The notes beneath the pieces were generated by a model. That model saw only the letters and a program-made list of their open reading frames with translations. It searched no databases and was not told the origin of the DNA. Below are positions 46,764-57,944 of a stretch of 64,000 bases of DNA, one piece after another (within the stretch, counting starts at the first letter, position 1; each line of letters starts with the position of its first letter). The stretch spans positions 79,031,458-79,095,457 of the forward strand of contig NC_082699.1 in assembly GCF_949987515.2 (NCBI RefSeq). Direction: 5' to 3'. The DNA comes from Delphinus delphis. Lineage: Eukaryota > Chordata > Mammalia > Artiodactyla > Delphinidae. The translations under genes and the position numbers were made by a program.

Positions 46764-47919
46764 GCGCCACAGCCTACCCGCCCTGCCCACCAGCCTTGAC
46801 CCCGGGGCAGCTGCCCACCCTTCCCCGCCTGCCAGGAGGCAGAGAGCGCAGAACGGGCTGGCCGGGCTGGGCTCTCTCTGAGCTGGAGTGGCCTTGCGAC
46901 CGGCCCAGCCCCCTTCGCACGCCCAGGGCCCTCCCCCGCCCCCATTATTGATGCCCCTCTCCGCCCCATCCCACGCGGAGCACGGGGTGCGGGTGACACA
47001 GGCACCCAGACCAGCTCCGATGCGCTCAGGATGATGACGATGGGCAAACTGGGAGGCCCAGGGCCCTTGGCATGCAGGCAGCGGGGTTTGGGGGTGGCCC
47101 ACCCAGCAGGTGCAGCCCCGTGTCCGTGTGTCTAGTTGGGGGAGAGTGCCTGGAGCAGGGGACTGGCTGGAGTTGCCCTGAGCACCGGAGCTTGGAGTCT
47201 GAGCTGCCGTGGGGGTGAGGCCCAAGCAGTCCTGGAGGCAGGGCTGGGGCGGGCACGGCAAGGAGCTGGGAAGGATCAGAGCGGCACTTCAAGGCAGATC
47301 CCTCTGGCTGCGAGTGAGGGAAGGGGAGGCCCAGGGCAGAGTCTGGCAGACCAGGGGTCAGGCAGGCTGACCCAAGGGCACTCAGGAGGGAGGTCTGGCC
47401 ACCGGGCTCCTGGGATGGGGGCGGGTCCTGCAGCAGAGGCTTGTGGCCCTGGAGAGTGTGCTGGGGCCAGTGCAGGTCAGATGGCACAGGGGCTCCAGTG
47501 GAGGCGGTGAACTGTCGTAGCTGGGGGTGTCCTAGCTGGGGCCTGCTGCTGAGGAGGGATTGGGGTGTGGGATTCTGCCTGGGTGCCCTCACCCATCTTC
47601 ACCCTTCACCCTTCACCCCGGCTGGCTGGGGACAGAGGTCAGGGCTCTGGGTGTAGGATTGCTGCTTTCCTGTGTGGGGGGCTGCCCAGGGCAGGGTGCC
47701 TGCTCCCCTGTGCCCCTGCAGCTGCCCCCTCCGGCCCAGGGGCAGGCCAGAGCAGCTGGGGCCCAGGACTGCCCCCTTGCCACCCAGTCCACGACCCGCT
47801 GCCAGCTGGAGCCAGGAGCACAGCCACACCCCTCATGTGTCCCCACAGTGTCACCTGCCTCAACCACCGTGGGAACGCTGCAGTATTTCTGTTTTATTTA
47901 AAGAAAGCCCAAGAGTAAA
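46764..47919 (+). other. THEM6: THEM6 3' UTR with variant poly(A) signal
   Basis: No canonical AATAAA follows the stop. An AGTAAA variant lies at 47914-47919 just after an AT-rich patch ('tctgttttatttaaagaaag'), which would give a 3' UTR of about 1.15 kb. The end is inferred. Confidence 0.5.
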
Positions 47920-47929
47920 GGGTCTTAAA

Positions 47930-48909
47930 CGTGAGCTTGCTGGGGAGTCCTCATTGCTGAAGCCCTGGTCCCCCAGGGGTGTTTTCTGGCGTGGGGGTCT
48001 GTCGGGCTTGTTGGGTGAGCTTGGGGACCACGCTGGCAGGCTGGGATGCTGTCCACATTCCACAGAACATGGGGTCGAGGCCAGAAAGGAGCTGCCCCAA
48101 GCCCCTCCGGCCCTGGTCCTCTCCTCATCTGCAGTTTTCCACAGGGACTTGGGAGGTCATGCCCCAGAGTCTGGGTCTGGGCCCCCAGGCTCCTGGGGTC
48201 ACCGGGCAGGGTGTGGGTGCCAGGGGGGTCAGAGGTCAGTGGGCCTTGATGCGTGGGGGCCAGGGGGAGCATAGGGGCTGTTCTGCAGGCTGCTCCATGA
48301 GGGCAGGGAGTGGGACCCCTGGGATGTAAGGCAGGTGAGTGATGGAGGTGTGGGTGGTGTCCGTGCTCTGACCACCTGCCCAGGAGGGCCCAGCACTGGG
48401 ACCTGGGAAAGAAGGGCAGTTGGAAGCAGCTGGGTTTGCAAGAGGCATTCAGCGATGGGACAGTGGGGCTGGAGAGGCGGGGAGCAGGTCAGCGGTTTGC
48501 TGCCAGGGTGGTCGGCTGGGGCCTCGGCCCTGTCCACCTTTCCGGGCAGCCTGAGGGCCTTGGGGACTGATGGGCCGTGCCTCATGCCTGTCCTGAGCCA
48601 GTGGCCACGTGGGGGGCAGTTGGGCACCCGCACAGAATGTCTGTTTCTCTTTGTGTAAGAGGTGTTTGCACAGGTCCTGAGAGGTCGGGGGCAGGGGAGG
48701 TTGGGGGATCGTATTAGGTGTCTGAGCTGAGCATTGCCAGACAGGACAAGTTCCGGGGTGGGACCACAGATAGGAAATGGTGCGCGCAGATGATCTGAGC
48801 CTGGGCAGGTCCAGCCAGTGGTCCTAAGTGGCTGGCTGGGGCCCTGGAGCAGGAAGGGGGGCTGCGGAGACAGGATGGGGGTGCCTGGGCGTGGTCTGAC
48901 CCACTTGGC

Positions 48910-48945
<36 letters not shown>

Positions 48946-51218
48946 AGAGAGAGAGAGAAGGGGTGTTCAGGATGGTCAAGGGCATCTGGGTTGCATGTGG
49001 CTGCCCCGGGGCATGGGGACTTCTGTGTCCACTTCAGGGAGATGCACCCCAGCTGGGCAGGGGGAGGGGAGGCTCTCGGTCCACATTTGGAGGACAGGCC
49101 AACAGCAGAGGGGAGGAGGGTCCTTGTTGACTAGAGGGACTGGGGCCAGGGCTGGGGCTTTGGAAGTGTATCTGCAGCCTGGCTCTTGGGGCGAGTCCCA
49201 CTCTGATCCCGTGGACTGGCCGCTTTTGTTGAGAAATTCAAGTGACTGTTTCAGCCCGCACGCGGGCCGGGCACTGGTTCTCCTCTGGGCCATGCTCCCC
49301 ACCTCCCACAGGCCGATGGCTACAGGGAAGTCCGCGCCAGCACCCCACAACCCTGTGTTGTCTGTGGGGTATCTGGTCCCCAGGTGACCCCCCCGCCTGC
49401 CACCTGCCTGCAGGACACTCGGGGCGGGGGCAGGAGGGGCGCTGGAGCTCCTGGTGGGGGCAGTGGTGGCGTTCCACACCCTCATCTCTCCTTTTCTCGA
49501 TTTTAACCTAATGGAAGAGGGACCCTTGCTCCTTTCCCTTGCCAGTGGGCAGGGGTGGGGGGTTGAGCAGCCCTTGGTAACCCTTGGTGGGCATCTCCCC
49601 TCCCTTTGCAGTTCTCTGTGACCCACCAGCTTCCCCATGACTGGAGGTGGGACGTGGGCACGGTCTGGCACCAGCTTCTTGCCTCTGAGGCCCCACGTGC
49701 CCACAGATGGTGTGAGCAGCTGCCGGGCGCCCTCTGGCCACTCCTGAGGCCCCTCCGCCGCGGCCTCCCATCTCCTGGGGCGGGTGCGGGCCCACGGGCT
49801 GGGCAGAGACTCGGTGGGCCCCTTTGGGCTCAGACCACCTCACTGAGCTCCCGGTGGAGGTGTCGGCAGACGCATGACCTGGGTGCCCAGGGGAGGGGTC
49901 CGAGGGGCGCGTGCCGTCTGCTGGCCATGTCGGCGCAGGGCGGAGGCCCCACAGGTGCCTGCTGCCACCCACCTGCTCACCTGCTCTGCACCCCTAAAGA
50001 GCCCAGAGGTACCCTCCCTGTTGCTCCTCTGGTGAGGCTGAGGTGGGAGTGACTCAGCCTCCCACTCCTTGGGGTGAGGGTCCCTCCAAGTGCAGGGTCC
50101 ATTAGGTGCTGTCTAGAAGTCTGGCCGCAATGCAGAGCGTGGAAAGTACCCAGCCCAGAGGCCCGATGGCACGGTGGGCAGAGACACCCTGGGCTCACTC
50201 TGGCTCCCGCCTCTGCCTCCCTATAATGGGGCTGGAGCAAGTGACCACCAGGGACAGCTGGGAGCCACGTGAGGGAGGGGCAGGAGCCTGAGACAGGCCC
50301 TCCTGGGACCTAAGGACCCTGGGCTCCTGGGGGTTGGTCAGCCTCCGAGGCCGCTCTGCTGCCCACCCTTGGGCAGACAGGCCAGGCCACTGGGAGTGCT
50401 GCGGGCGCAACACGGCCGGGACCCCCGAGCTGGCCCTGGGGGCCAGGGGTGAGCTGGCACGGCCTTCGTGTTCCGTGCACACAGCCGCCTCTAATCTCAG
50501 CTGTCCCCAGGGCCCGGGATGTAGTAGGCCCGTTGTCTCAGGAGGTGACTGAGGCCCGTGGAGGTGTAGGGGTGGCAGCAGGCCCAGGTGCGCCCCACTC
50601 CTACACACTCGGGAAGACCCAGCCTGGGTAGGCAGGCTGAGCTCCACAGGCCCGCTTCCCCAGCCTCCCCTTGCTGCTGCGGCAGCCCTGGGCTGGACAG
50701 GCATACTCGCCCGTGGAGAAAACTGGATTGCAACCCCAGTTTCCTCCCCATCCTGGGGGTGGGGGGCGGGGGAGACGCCTACAGGGTCTCAGGGACTTCT
50801 GGGAGCGGGGTCAGATTTTCCTTGGGCTGAGGAATGGGTCCTGCCTGGTCTGACATGCAGGAAGGCTGGCCCAGGATGCATTTCTCCCCCTAAGCCTCTG
50901 TTTTCCCATCTGTGAAATGGGTCAAAATGGCCCTGGGTGAGAATGAGGCTCAGGGGCCAGAACACGCCTGGTTCCAAGCCCAGCTGCCTGAAGGCGGTCT
51001 GTGGGCTCTCAGCGTCCGGAAGAAAAGAGGTCGTCTCCAGCCTCACCTTATTTTCTACAAGTTTGGTGGAGGAGGAGGGCGGAGAGTGCCCTGAAACTGT
51101 TCTCTCCCCTAGGATCCCACGAGTAGCCTGAGGCCCAGTGAGCTTGGGCCATGGGGGCATGCCAGCAGCGCTGACCGCCAGCAGTGCCAGGCTCTTCAGG
51201 AAAGGAGATGACCCAGGA
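47930..51218. other. Intergenic DNA between THEM6 and SLURP1
   Basis: Holds a (TG)16 followed by a GA run (48912-48958) and a MIR-like trace near 50890-50930 ('tgttttcccatctgtgaaat'). No gene is supported. The part adjoining 51218 would be SLURP1 3' flank. Confidence 0.5.
48912..48958. repeat. (TG)n then (GA)n microsatellite
   Basis: About 16 TG units followed directly by several GA units. Confidence 0.97.
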
Positions 51219-52259
51219 TTATGGCCCCCGAGGGGCCAGGGCCCCAGCACTGAGCCTGGCAACGCCCATAGAATTACAGAGGTCATGGGAGCAGCAGTAG
51301 CTGGGGTAGGCAGCCCCAATGCTGTCTGGGTCAGCGGTCTCGCAGGAGCTGGAGCAGGAACTGGTCACCCCGGGGCTGTGGTTGAAGCGGAACTCCGCCG
51401 GGGAGGGCAGGCATCAGAGCCTGCGCCCCGCCGCCCAGCGCCTTCTTCAGCCGCCCCAGCCTCCATGCACTTGACCTTGCCCTTCCTGCCTCTTCCCATG
51501 CTCCCCTGAGACCCCTAAGCTAACGGCTGCCCTGGGAAGTTACCCTGTTAGGGTCTGCAGCGTGGCCCTGAGATGGGAGCTGGGAGCCCGAGGCTGGTGC
51601 AGCCCCACAGAGCCAGCCTGCGGGCCCCCAGCCTCACCTGACTCCACCATCAGCTGCGAGGTCTCGCACGCTGTGTCCTCCGGCTTGCAGTTAGTAATGG
51701 TCTCGCACAAAGGAAGGGCCGTGGGCTGCTCACAGGTGAAGCACCTTAAGGCCTCACCTGGGAGAGGGATAGGGACAGACCCTCATCATCCGACCTTGAG
51801 ACCCGTTCTGGACAGAGGAGGAGGGGCTGGAGAAGAGGCCAGGGATGGTGCAGGCCCCGGGCCATTCCCCACGGGTCCACCTCGAGCATCTTCTGTCCCT
51901 CCCTGGGCGAGCGGCTCGCCCTGCTGAGCCCCTTCCGGCCCAGGCCACCAGCGCAGACCTGAGCACCGCGAGCCTCTACCAGAGCTTTGGTTTGCCTTCC
52001 TGGAGAGCGGGCTGTGACCCCTGTCCTGGGTGAAGCCAGGCTCAGGACCAGGAGGCTCGTTTAGGGTGAGGGAAGGTGAGCCCAGTGGGGGACCTAAGGA
52101 AGCCTTCCCCTCACAGCCCCCCGATGGCCCCTCCCCACTGAGGAGGTGGGCCAAGCGAGAACCAGAGACCGGGCCCCTCGCCAGCCAGCCGCACTCGCCC
52201 AAGCTCACAGTCGAGGCTGAGGTGAGCAGCGGCGGCAGCAGGGCCCTGGGAAAAGCCAT
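51219..52259 (-). pseudogene. SLURP1: SLURP1, probably inactivated by splice-site and stop loss
   Basis: Exon 1 (52259-52199) encodes the signal peptide from MAFPRALLPPLL and ends at G|GCGAGT, a GC rather than GT donor. Exon 2 (51757-51638, acceptor CTCTCCCAG, donor CAG|GTGAGG) reads GEALRCFTC to QLMVES. Exon 3, needed in phase 2, would start at 51397 (GAG TTC CGC TTC ...) and reads SCSSSCETADPDSIGAAY then YCCSHDLCNS, unmistakably SLURP1. Its acceptor position (51399-51398) is GG, not AG, and the nearest AGs (51422-51421, 51394-51393, 51377-51376) are all out of frame. The human stop after CNSEL is gone: the frame runs 14 codons past CNS (ending LAPRGP) to TAA at 51221-51219. All ten Ly6 cysteines survive, so decay looks recent, or an unusual acceptor is used. 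SLURP1 is a secreted keratinocyte Ly6 protein acting on nicotinic receptors; its human loss causes Mal de Meleda. Confidence 0.8.
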
Positions 52260-52313
52260 TCCTTGTGCTCAGGAGCCGGGAGGGCGGCAGCCTGTGCCGG
52301 CCTCCGGTTGGGG

Positions 52314-52319
52314 TTTATA
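52314..52319 (-). promoter_or_regulatory. SLURP1: SLURP1 TATA box
   Basis: TATAAA on the minus strand, 55 bases before the SLURP1 ATG. The promoter element persists although the gene carries lesions. Confidence 0.65.
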
Positions 52320-52329
52320 GCCAGCCCTT

Positions 52330-53049
52330 GGGCCCCATCTGGGTGGCACAGGGCAGAACTGGGAGGCAGCTGGCAGGAGGATGCGTGGCCGCCAGTGCAC
52401 TCACAGGCCCTGAGGGGGCGGCACCTCGCAGCGCTGGAGCCTGCCCGGGCCCCTCCCTGCAGCCTGGCCCGTTCCTGCCACACGGGAACTGTAGGCCTGT
52501 TTGCCGGGCTCTGGCCTGGACTGATGTCCATCTCAAACCCAACCAGGCCAAGGTCCACCTCCTGCACTCCCAGATGTCCTCTACCTGGTGTATACCTGAC
52601 CCAGGGACCCACCAGAGCAGAGGCCGGAGGTGGGGTGTCAGGCCAGGTGCAGAGGAGGTGAGTGCCTGGTGAGGGGGTGGGTGTGGGGCAACCAGGCCCC
52701 CTTTGGGCTGACGAGGGTGGTGCCCGGACCAGCCGCCTCATCACTGCCAACCCCGTCCCCACGAATGGCCTTTAGACCAAGCCTGAGCCTCCTGGTTCTA
52801 GACCCCAGACAAGAGGGCTCTGCCCACACCCCCAGGCTCCTGGATCTTCTCCACTGCCCACCTCCACCGCACACTTTCCCATTTCCGCGCCTTTGCCTGT
52901 GCTCTGCTTCTCACTGAGCGGCCTCTCTGGTCTCCCATCATAGCCTCCAATCTCCCCTGTGCTATATGGCCCAGTCCAGGTGCTTCTCACCCAGAGTCCT
53001 TTCTGGTATCCCAGCCTCTCTGGTTTCTCTGTCCTCTGAGGGCTCAGTG
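52330..53049. other. Intergenic DNA between SLURP1 and the GGAT tract
   Basis: GC-rich sequence with no recognised gene or repeat. Confidence 0.45.
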
Positions 53050-53275
53050 AGTGGTTGTGTGGATGGATGGATGGGTGGGTGGGTGAGTGGATGGATAGAC
53101 GGAAGGATGCATGGATGGATGGTTGAAAAGACAGATGGGTGGATAGATGACGTTTGAGAGAGTGGACGGGTGGAGGGAGGAATGAGTGGATGGGCGCTGC
53201 ATGAGTGGGGGGCTGGCTGGTGGGAAAGGGGGTGGGTGAAAGAACAAGTGGATGGGTAGGTGGTGGATGAAATGG
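53050..53275. repeat. (GGAT/GGGT)n tetranucleotide array
   Basis: About 220 bases of tgga, tggg and taga tetranucleotides, best preserved at 53060-53135. The opposite strand gives His/Pro/Ser-rich frames. Confidence 0.88.
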
Positions 53276-53777
53276 TGTATGCTGTGTGGACGGTGGAGGG
53301 GGGCTGGCTGCAGGGTAGGAAGTTACCCCCAGTCTCAGGGCAGAATGGCATGCTGGGAGGAGCTCAGGGCTGGCAACTGGGAGGCCTGGGTCTGAGCTTT
53401 GCTGCCGTCTCCACGTGTGGCCTTGGGGTGACTCTCTCATCCCTCTGGACTGGATTTCTGTCTGTATGATGAGACTAGGGACCCTGGGCAGTTGTGAGGG
53501 CAGAAGTGACCTGGCCACGTGGACTGAGAGATGGTCGCAAGGAAACAGAGCGGGGGCGTTGTTTGCAAAGGGAGAGACTGTGGTTAATGCAAGTCAGACC
53601 AGCAAGTCACGCGTGGCGGGTGTGGCACAGACAGCAGCAGGGCGGCCCTCCCCTGGGGCTTGGTCTGCACGAAGGACTTGGTGAGAGGAGCCGGGGCGGG
53701 GCTGGTCTGAAGCCTCATAGACTGAGTGGGTCCCCACCCCACAATCTCCCGTGCAACCAGGTCTGCTCTTGAGCCAC
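53276..53777. other. Intergenic DNA
   Basis: No gene is seen. A weak MIR-like trace lies around 53400-53475. Confidence 0.4.
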
Positions 53778-53790
53778 CCTGACCCCCTTC

Positions 53791-54000
53791 TTTTTTTTTT
53801 TTTTTTTTGCGGTACGTGGGCCTCTCACTGTTGTGGCCTCTCCCGCTGCAGAGCACAGGCTCCGGACGCACAGGCTCAGCGGCCATGGCTCACGGGCCCA
53901 GCCGCTCCGCGGCATGTGGGATCTTCCCGGACCGGGGCACGAACCCGTGTCCCCTGCGTCAGCAGGCGGACTCTCAACTACTGTGCCACCAGGGAAGCCC
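53791..54000 (-). mobile_element. Cetacean tRNA-derived SINE with perfect target-site duplication
   Basis: T-tract, then the full family body from 'gcggtacgtgggcctctcac' to 'gccaccagggaagccc'. The 17-base duplication cctgacccccttctttt (53778-53794 and 54001-54017) is perfect, which marks a young insertion between SLURP1 and LYPD2. Confidence 0.96.
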
Positions 54001-54320
54001 CCTGACCCCCTTCTTTTATGGGTAAACCAGGCAGAGGGTCATCGACCCAGAGGGCAGCTGTGAAGCTGCCCGTGAAGGTCACAGCGGAGGTGGACGTGAA
54101 GCAGTGGTGGGGTGGGCGTGCCGAGAAGCAGGCTGGTCTGGGCTCCAGGTCGGGAGACCCCGTGTGCTGTCGGGGAGGCTGCCTGGAAAGGGCCTGTGCC
54201 CGGCTTTGAAGGAGCCGGAAGACCTCGGAGGTGGCGGCTGGCAGGGAGGGTGCTGCCGGGGCAGCAGCGGGGTAGTGGCCAGGAAGGGCACGCAGCCTTC
54301 CCGTGTTTGCCTGTAGGGCT

Positions 54321-54348
54321 GTGTGCGTGTGTGTGTGTGTGTGTGTGT
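54321..54348. repeat. (GT)n microsatellite
   Basis: About 14 GT units with one GC interruption. Confidence 0.93.
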
Positions 54349-54676
54349 CTCACCACCCCCGTCTCAGTCCCTCCGTGACCCAGCCCCTCCTCACGTCCAC
54401 CACCGTTGCACAGCACTCATGGTGATTTGCTCCAGATGCCCCGCGGGATGAGGCCGCTCCTCCCCCAGCAGCTCCCCAGCCAGGTGAAGATGGTCCCCAT
54501 TGCAGGAAGGACAGGGAGGAATGAGGGAGGGAGGGAGGGAGGGAGCCCGGCTGCTTGGACCCAAAGCCTTTTCTGGAATTGACAAAGGTGGCGACTGCTC
54601 TCTGCCCACGGGCTGCCTGGCCTGGCGGCACCTCTGACCCTGGGACCCCGGCCCCACCCTACCCGGCCCCACTGCC

Positions 54677-56068
54677 CCATCTCCAGAGAGCAGAGCGTGG
54701 CCTTGCACATGGTTCTGTGGGCATTGCAGGTCGTGGTGGTGACTCAGCTGGACACGCTGGTGGGCTCAGGACAGGTGTAGCATTGCAAGGCCAACACTGG
54801 GGAAGGAGTGGAGAGGGTCGGGTCGGTCAGGCAGGCCCCGGACCTCCCAAGCCCTCTGACCAGAAGGCCCAGGTTTGAGGGGGACAGCTCCAGCCAGGGT
54901 CCAGTCGCCACCGACCAAAACTCAGGGAAGATTCAAGAGCTTGGAGCTGGGGTGCCCGAGTCCCGAGGCCGCTTATGCCCCTGGCGGGGCCACGGCCAGG
55001 CAGGGATGAAGCAGCTTCGGGAGCGCTGGGGAGGCGCAGGGAGACGGAGGCGCTGGGGCCCCTGCAGTAAAGGGCCTGGCAGGGGCAGGTGGGTCACCCC
55101 TGGCGTCCTCAGCAAAATGCAGGACCCGAAGGGCTGCAGAGGGGATCAGGGATCAAGCGAGGGGGTATGTGGCGTGCAGGCTGGGCCGGGCTGGGCCCGG
55201 TGTGCCCGCTGGTGGAAGCTTAACAAGGGAGGGGAGAAGAGCCGCGGGGCAGTGAGAGCCAGGCCGGTCAGGGCGCAGGCTGGTGGGGGGCGGGGGCGCT
55301 TAGGGCACGCAGGCTGCTGCTCTTTCCTCCAGCCCCCGTGCCCGACCCCTACCATGGCAGCCCGGGCCGCCCGTGTGCACAGTGAGGCCCCTCCACCCCC
55401 GCTGACTCTTGCTGTGTCTCTCGGGATGACCTCAGTTTTCCCCTCTGGGAAATGGGCAGAGCCATCTGGCTGGGGCCCACCCAACCCAGCTCCTTTTCTG
55501 GTTGGGTGTGGGCCCCCAAGGGCCCGGGATGTCTCTCAGACCCCGAGTCTCCCACTATGTCTGGTTTGCTTCCCTCTTCTCCACCTCCTGCTCCCCCAAC
55601 CCCCAGGGCCTCCCTGGTGTCCGCAAGGCCCCTCCTGAGACCTGCCCCCGCACCGTGGCCCGGGAGCCGGGAGCATGGTTCTGACCCTGCCCGCCCGCCC
55701 CAGCGGAAAGCCCTGCTCTGGAGCCCCGTGCTGATGAAGGGCTGTTCTCCAGTGGGCACCCAGGGCCTTGGCCACAAACCCCCCTGCCAGTCTCAGCCCT
55801 GGGAAGAGGCCCCTCCCCGCCACACCCCTCCTCACCCTGGCCTAGGTCGCAGGCGCCCCATCTGCCCCAGAGCCCCTCCGTGCCTGGCCCACCCCACTCC
55901 CACCTCTCCCTTCGCACACTACATCTCCTCTGCCTCCCTGCTTTCTTCCTCTCCCTCCGTCCCCCCAACCCCCCAGGCACTGCCCCCTCTGGCGGCCCCG
56001 CACCCCTCACCAAGCTCACAGCCGGCGGCCGGCACCAGCGCCAGCAGCGCCAGCCGTGTCCCCTGAGT
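54677..56068 (-). pseudogene. LYPD2: LYPD2 pseudogene: start lost, cysteine-to-stop, donor lost
   Basis: Exon 1 (56068-56011) reads QGTRLALLALVPAAGCEL, colinear with the human signal peptide, but the initiator position (56068-56066) is ACT, not ATG; its donor G|GTGAGG is intact. Exon 2 begins at 54796 after CTTCCCCAG, in the right phase, and reads LQCYTCPEPTSVSS. TGA (54746-54744) then replaces the third Ly6 cysteine codon. After it the frame continues VTTTTCNAHRTMCKATL, matching the human order of residues. The expected donor at 54676-54675 is GG rather than GT. No exon 3 could be found below 54677. LYPD2 is a GPI-linked or secreted Ly6 protein of squamous epithelium. Three independent lesions make loss of function very likely. 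Confidence 0.88.
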
Positions 56069-57944
56069 CTCGTCCCTGCAGCGCGCGGTCCCGGGCCCAC
56101 CCCGCAGGGATGGTGAACACCCGCTGCAGCCACCAGACTGCTCAGCTGAGCAGATCAGGGGGACTGGTTTTCCCGCGGGCGGCAGAGGTACGGAGACCCG
56201 CCCCCGCCCACTGGGGCCCACCCGCCTCCACCTGGACACCCGCTCCTCTGTGGTCCCCCGCTGCCCCTGCCTGCCCCTTCCTCCTTCCTCCGCCTCCCGC
56301 AGCCTGGGCCCCTCCCCGCACCCTCATGGCCCCCCTCTCAGGACTGGGGACCCTCACCCGCCTCTGCAACTCCCTCGGTGGGGCTCTCTACCTTCTCCCC
56401 CACCCCAACCCGAGACATCCCTGCACCTGGGGAAGACCCCCAGGCTACCTGGAAGGGAGCAGCAGAGGGTGAGGGCTCTCCTGCACCCTGACTCCTGCCT
56501 CTGTCAGGCACCTGTCTGGCCTGGGGTCCCCACTCCTTTCTCCAGGGTGGATTCCTGGTCTAGTGGTTCCGCGTTCGAATCCTCCCAGGGCGCCCCAGGC
56601 CCCAGCACCCAGCTTCTTTGAGGTGGTCACGTGGGACGTAGTGATGGGGAGATGGCCGCCAGGACAGCCAGCCAAAACGTGCCCACAGGCTTAAGGGGAC
56701 AAAGACAGGGCAAGTGCTGGGCCAACAGGAAGGCCCTGGAGGGTGGGAGGGGAAGGGGCAGGGTCACCTGGGGATGCTAATCCTGGCATCCCCTGGAGGG
56801 GCAGGCAGACCTGGATCAAGGCCCAGGGGCTGCCCCTCAGGCAGGGCTCCCCTGGCCCAACTGCAGGTCACGCAGTTGACAGGCAGGCCCTTGCCCGGGC
56901 TCCGATGGGGGAGATGTGGATTTGGGCCCTAGATTCAAGCGGCTCCAGGCACTGCTCCCCCTCCCCGCCCCAGGGCGGCCTGCGCCTCAGCCTCGCCAGG
57001 TGTGCCCCACCTGTGACCCTGTCACCCCCTCCTCCAGGCCCCCTGCTGCCGGAACACTCGCTGGGGGGTAGGGGCGGGTTGTTGACAGGGCTGTGCGCAG
57101 ATGCACTCGGGGCTCTGCTGCAGCCTCGTTAGACCCTCCATCTTCCACCAAAGGCTCCAGATCTCACTCCCCTCCAGACTCCGCTCCCACCCTTCCTGCA
57201 CCAGGGATGCCCTCCCCACCCCTGCCTCTCGCTGTTGAAATTCTGTCCTGGGACCGCTCACCTCACCCCGCCTCACCCCACGGCCTTTTCTAGCCTCCAG
57301 GCATCAGCTCCATTTGGCGTCTGGTCTTTGACCCCGAGACTGGGAGGGCACTGGGTCGGGGGACACCTAGCCTTCCTTAACACCCAGAGTGTGTCAGACA
57401 CTCCGCCTGCTGGATCCTATTTTCCTCACTACAGCCAGCGATGGTGCCCAGTGCTAATGGCTGGATGTGGCATGCAGGATGGGAGGCTCTAACAGGCGCT
57501 GACAGGCCGGTCATCCAGGGAGGCCTGGGCAAACGCCAAGACAGCAGCCCGGCCTCTCTGATTCTACTCTTCACCAGGCCGCCAGGCTTGATGCTGGGCG
57601 CAGCTAATCCTGGCGGCGCAGACACCACCTCGCACAGCCGAGCTTCCTCCTCGGGCTGAGCCCAGTTCCTCTGCTGTGACCCAGCCCCCCGCCTTCCTGC
57701 CCTCAGACCCAGGGCCCCCACCTGTTCTTTCCTTCTGTAACATACCTGGCCCTTGGGCATTAGCTCCTCCTAGAGTTTCTGCGTGACCCCTGCTGGGGAG
57801 ACACAGGCTGAACCTTTCTGCCAAGTTGCTACCTACTTAGGGTGAGGAGAAGTGTGCCCCAGCCAGCGTCTGGGCTGTTCTGCTTAGGATGCCTCCCTGC
57901 TAAGAGGTCTACATCCTTCCTTCTGTTTCTCCAGGAGCCTCCGA
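56069..57944. other. Intergenic DNA between LYPD2 and minisatellite array 3
   Basis: C-rich sequence with no supported gene. At 56551-56582 'cctggtctagtggttc' followed by 'gcgttcgaatcctccc' looks like a shortened tRNA-Glu-derived SINE head; it is too short to be a tRNA gene. Confidence 0.45.

Noticed and set aside
54350..54631. Possible LYPD2 exon 3 (minus strand, 'HECCATVVDV')
   Set aside because: A CC pair and a VVD string resemble the end of LYPD2, but upstream cysteine spacing and a YPF start are absent, so chance similarity is likely.
56551..56582. tRNA-Glu-like sequence
   Set aside because: The A-box and B-box words are only about 16 bases apart and the anticodon arm is missing. At best a SINE head.
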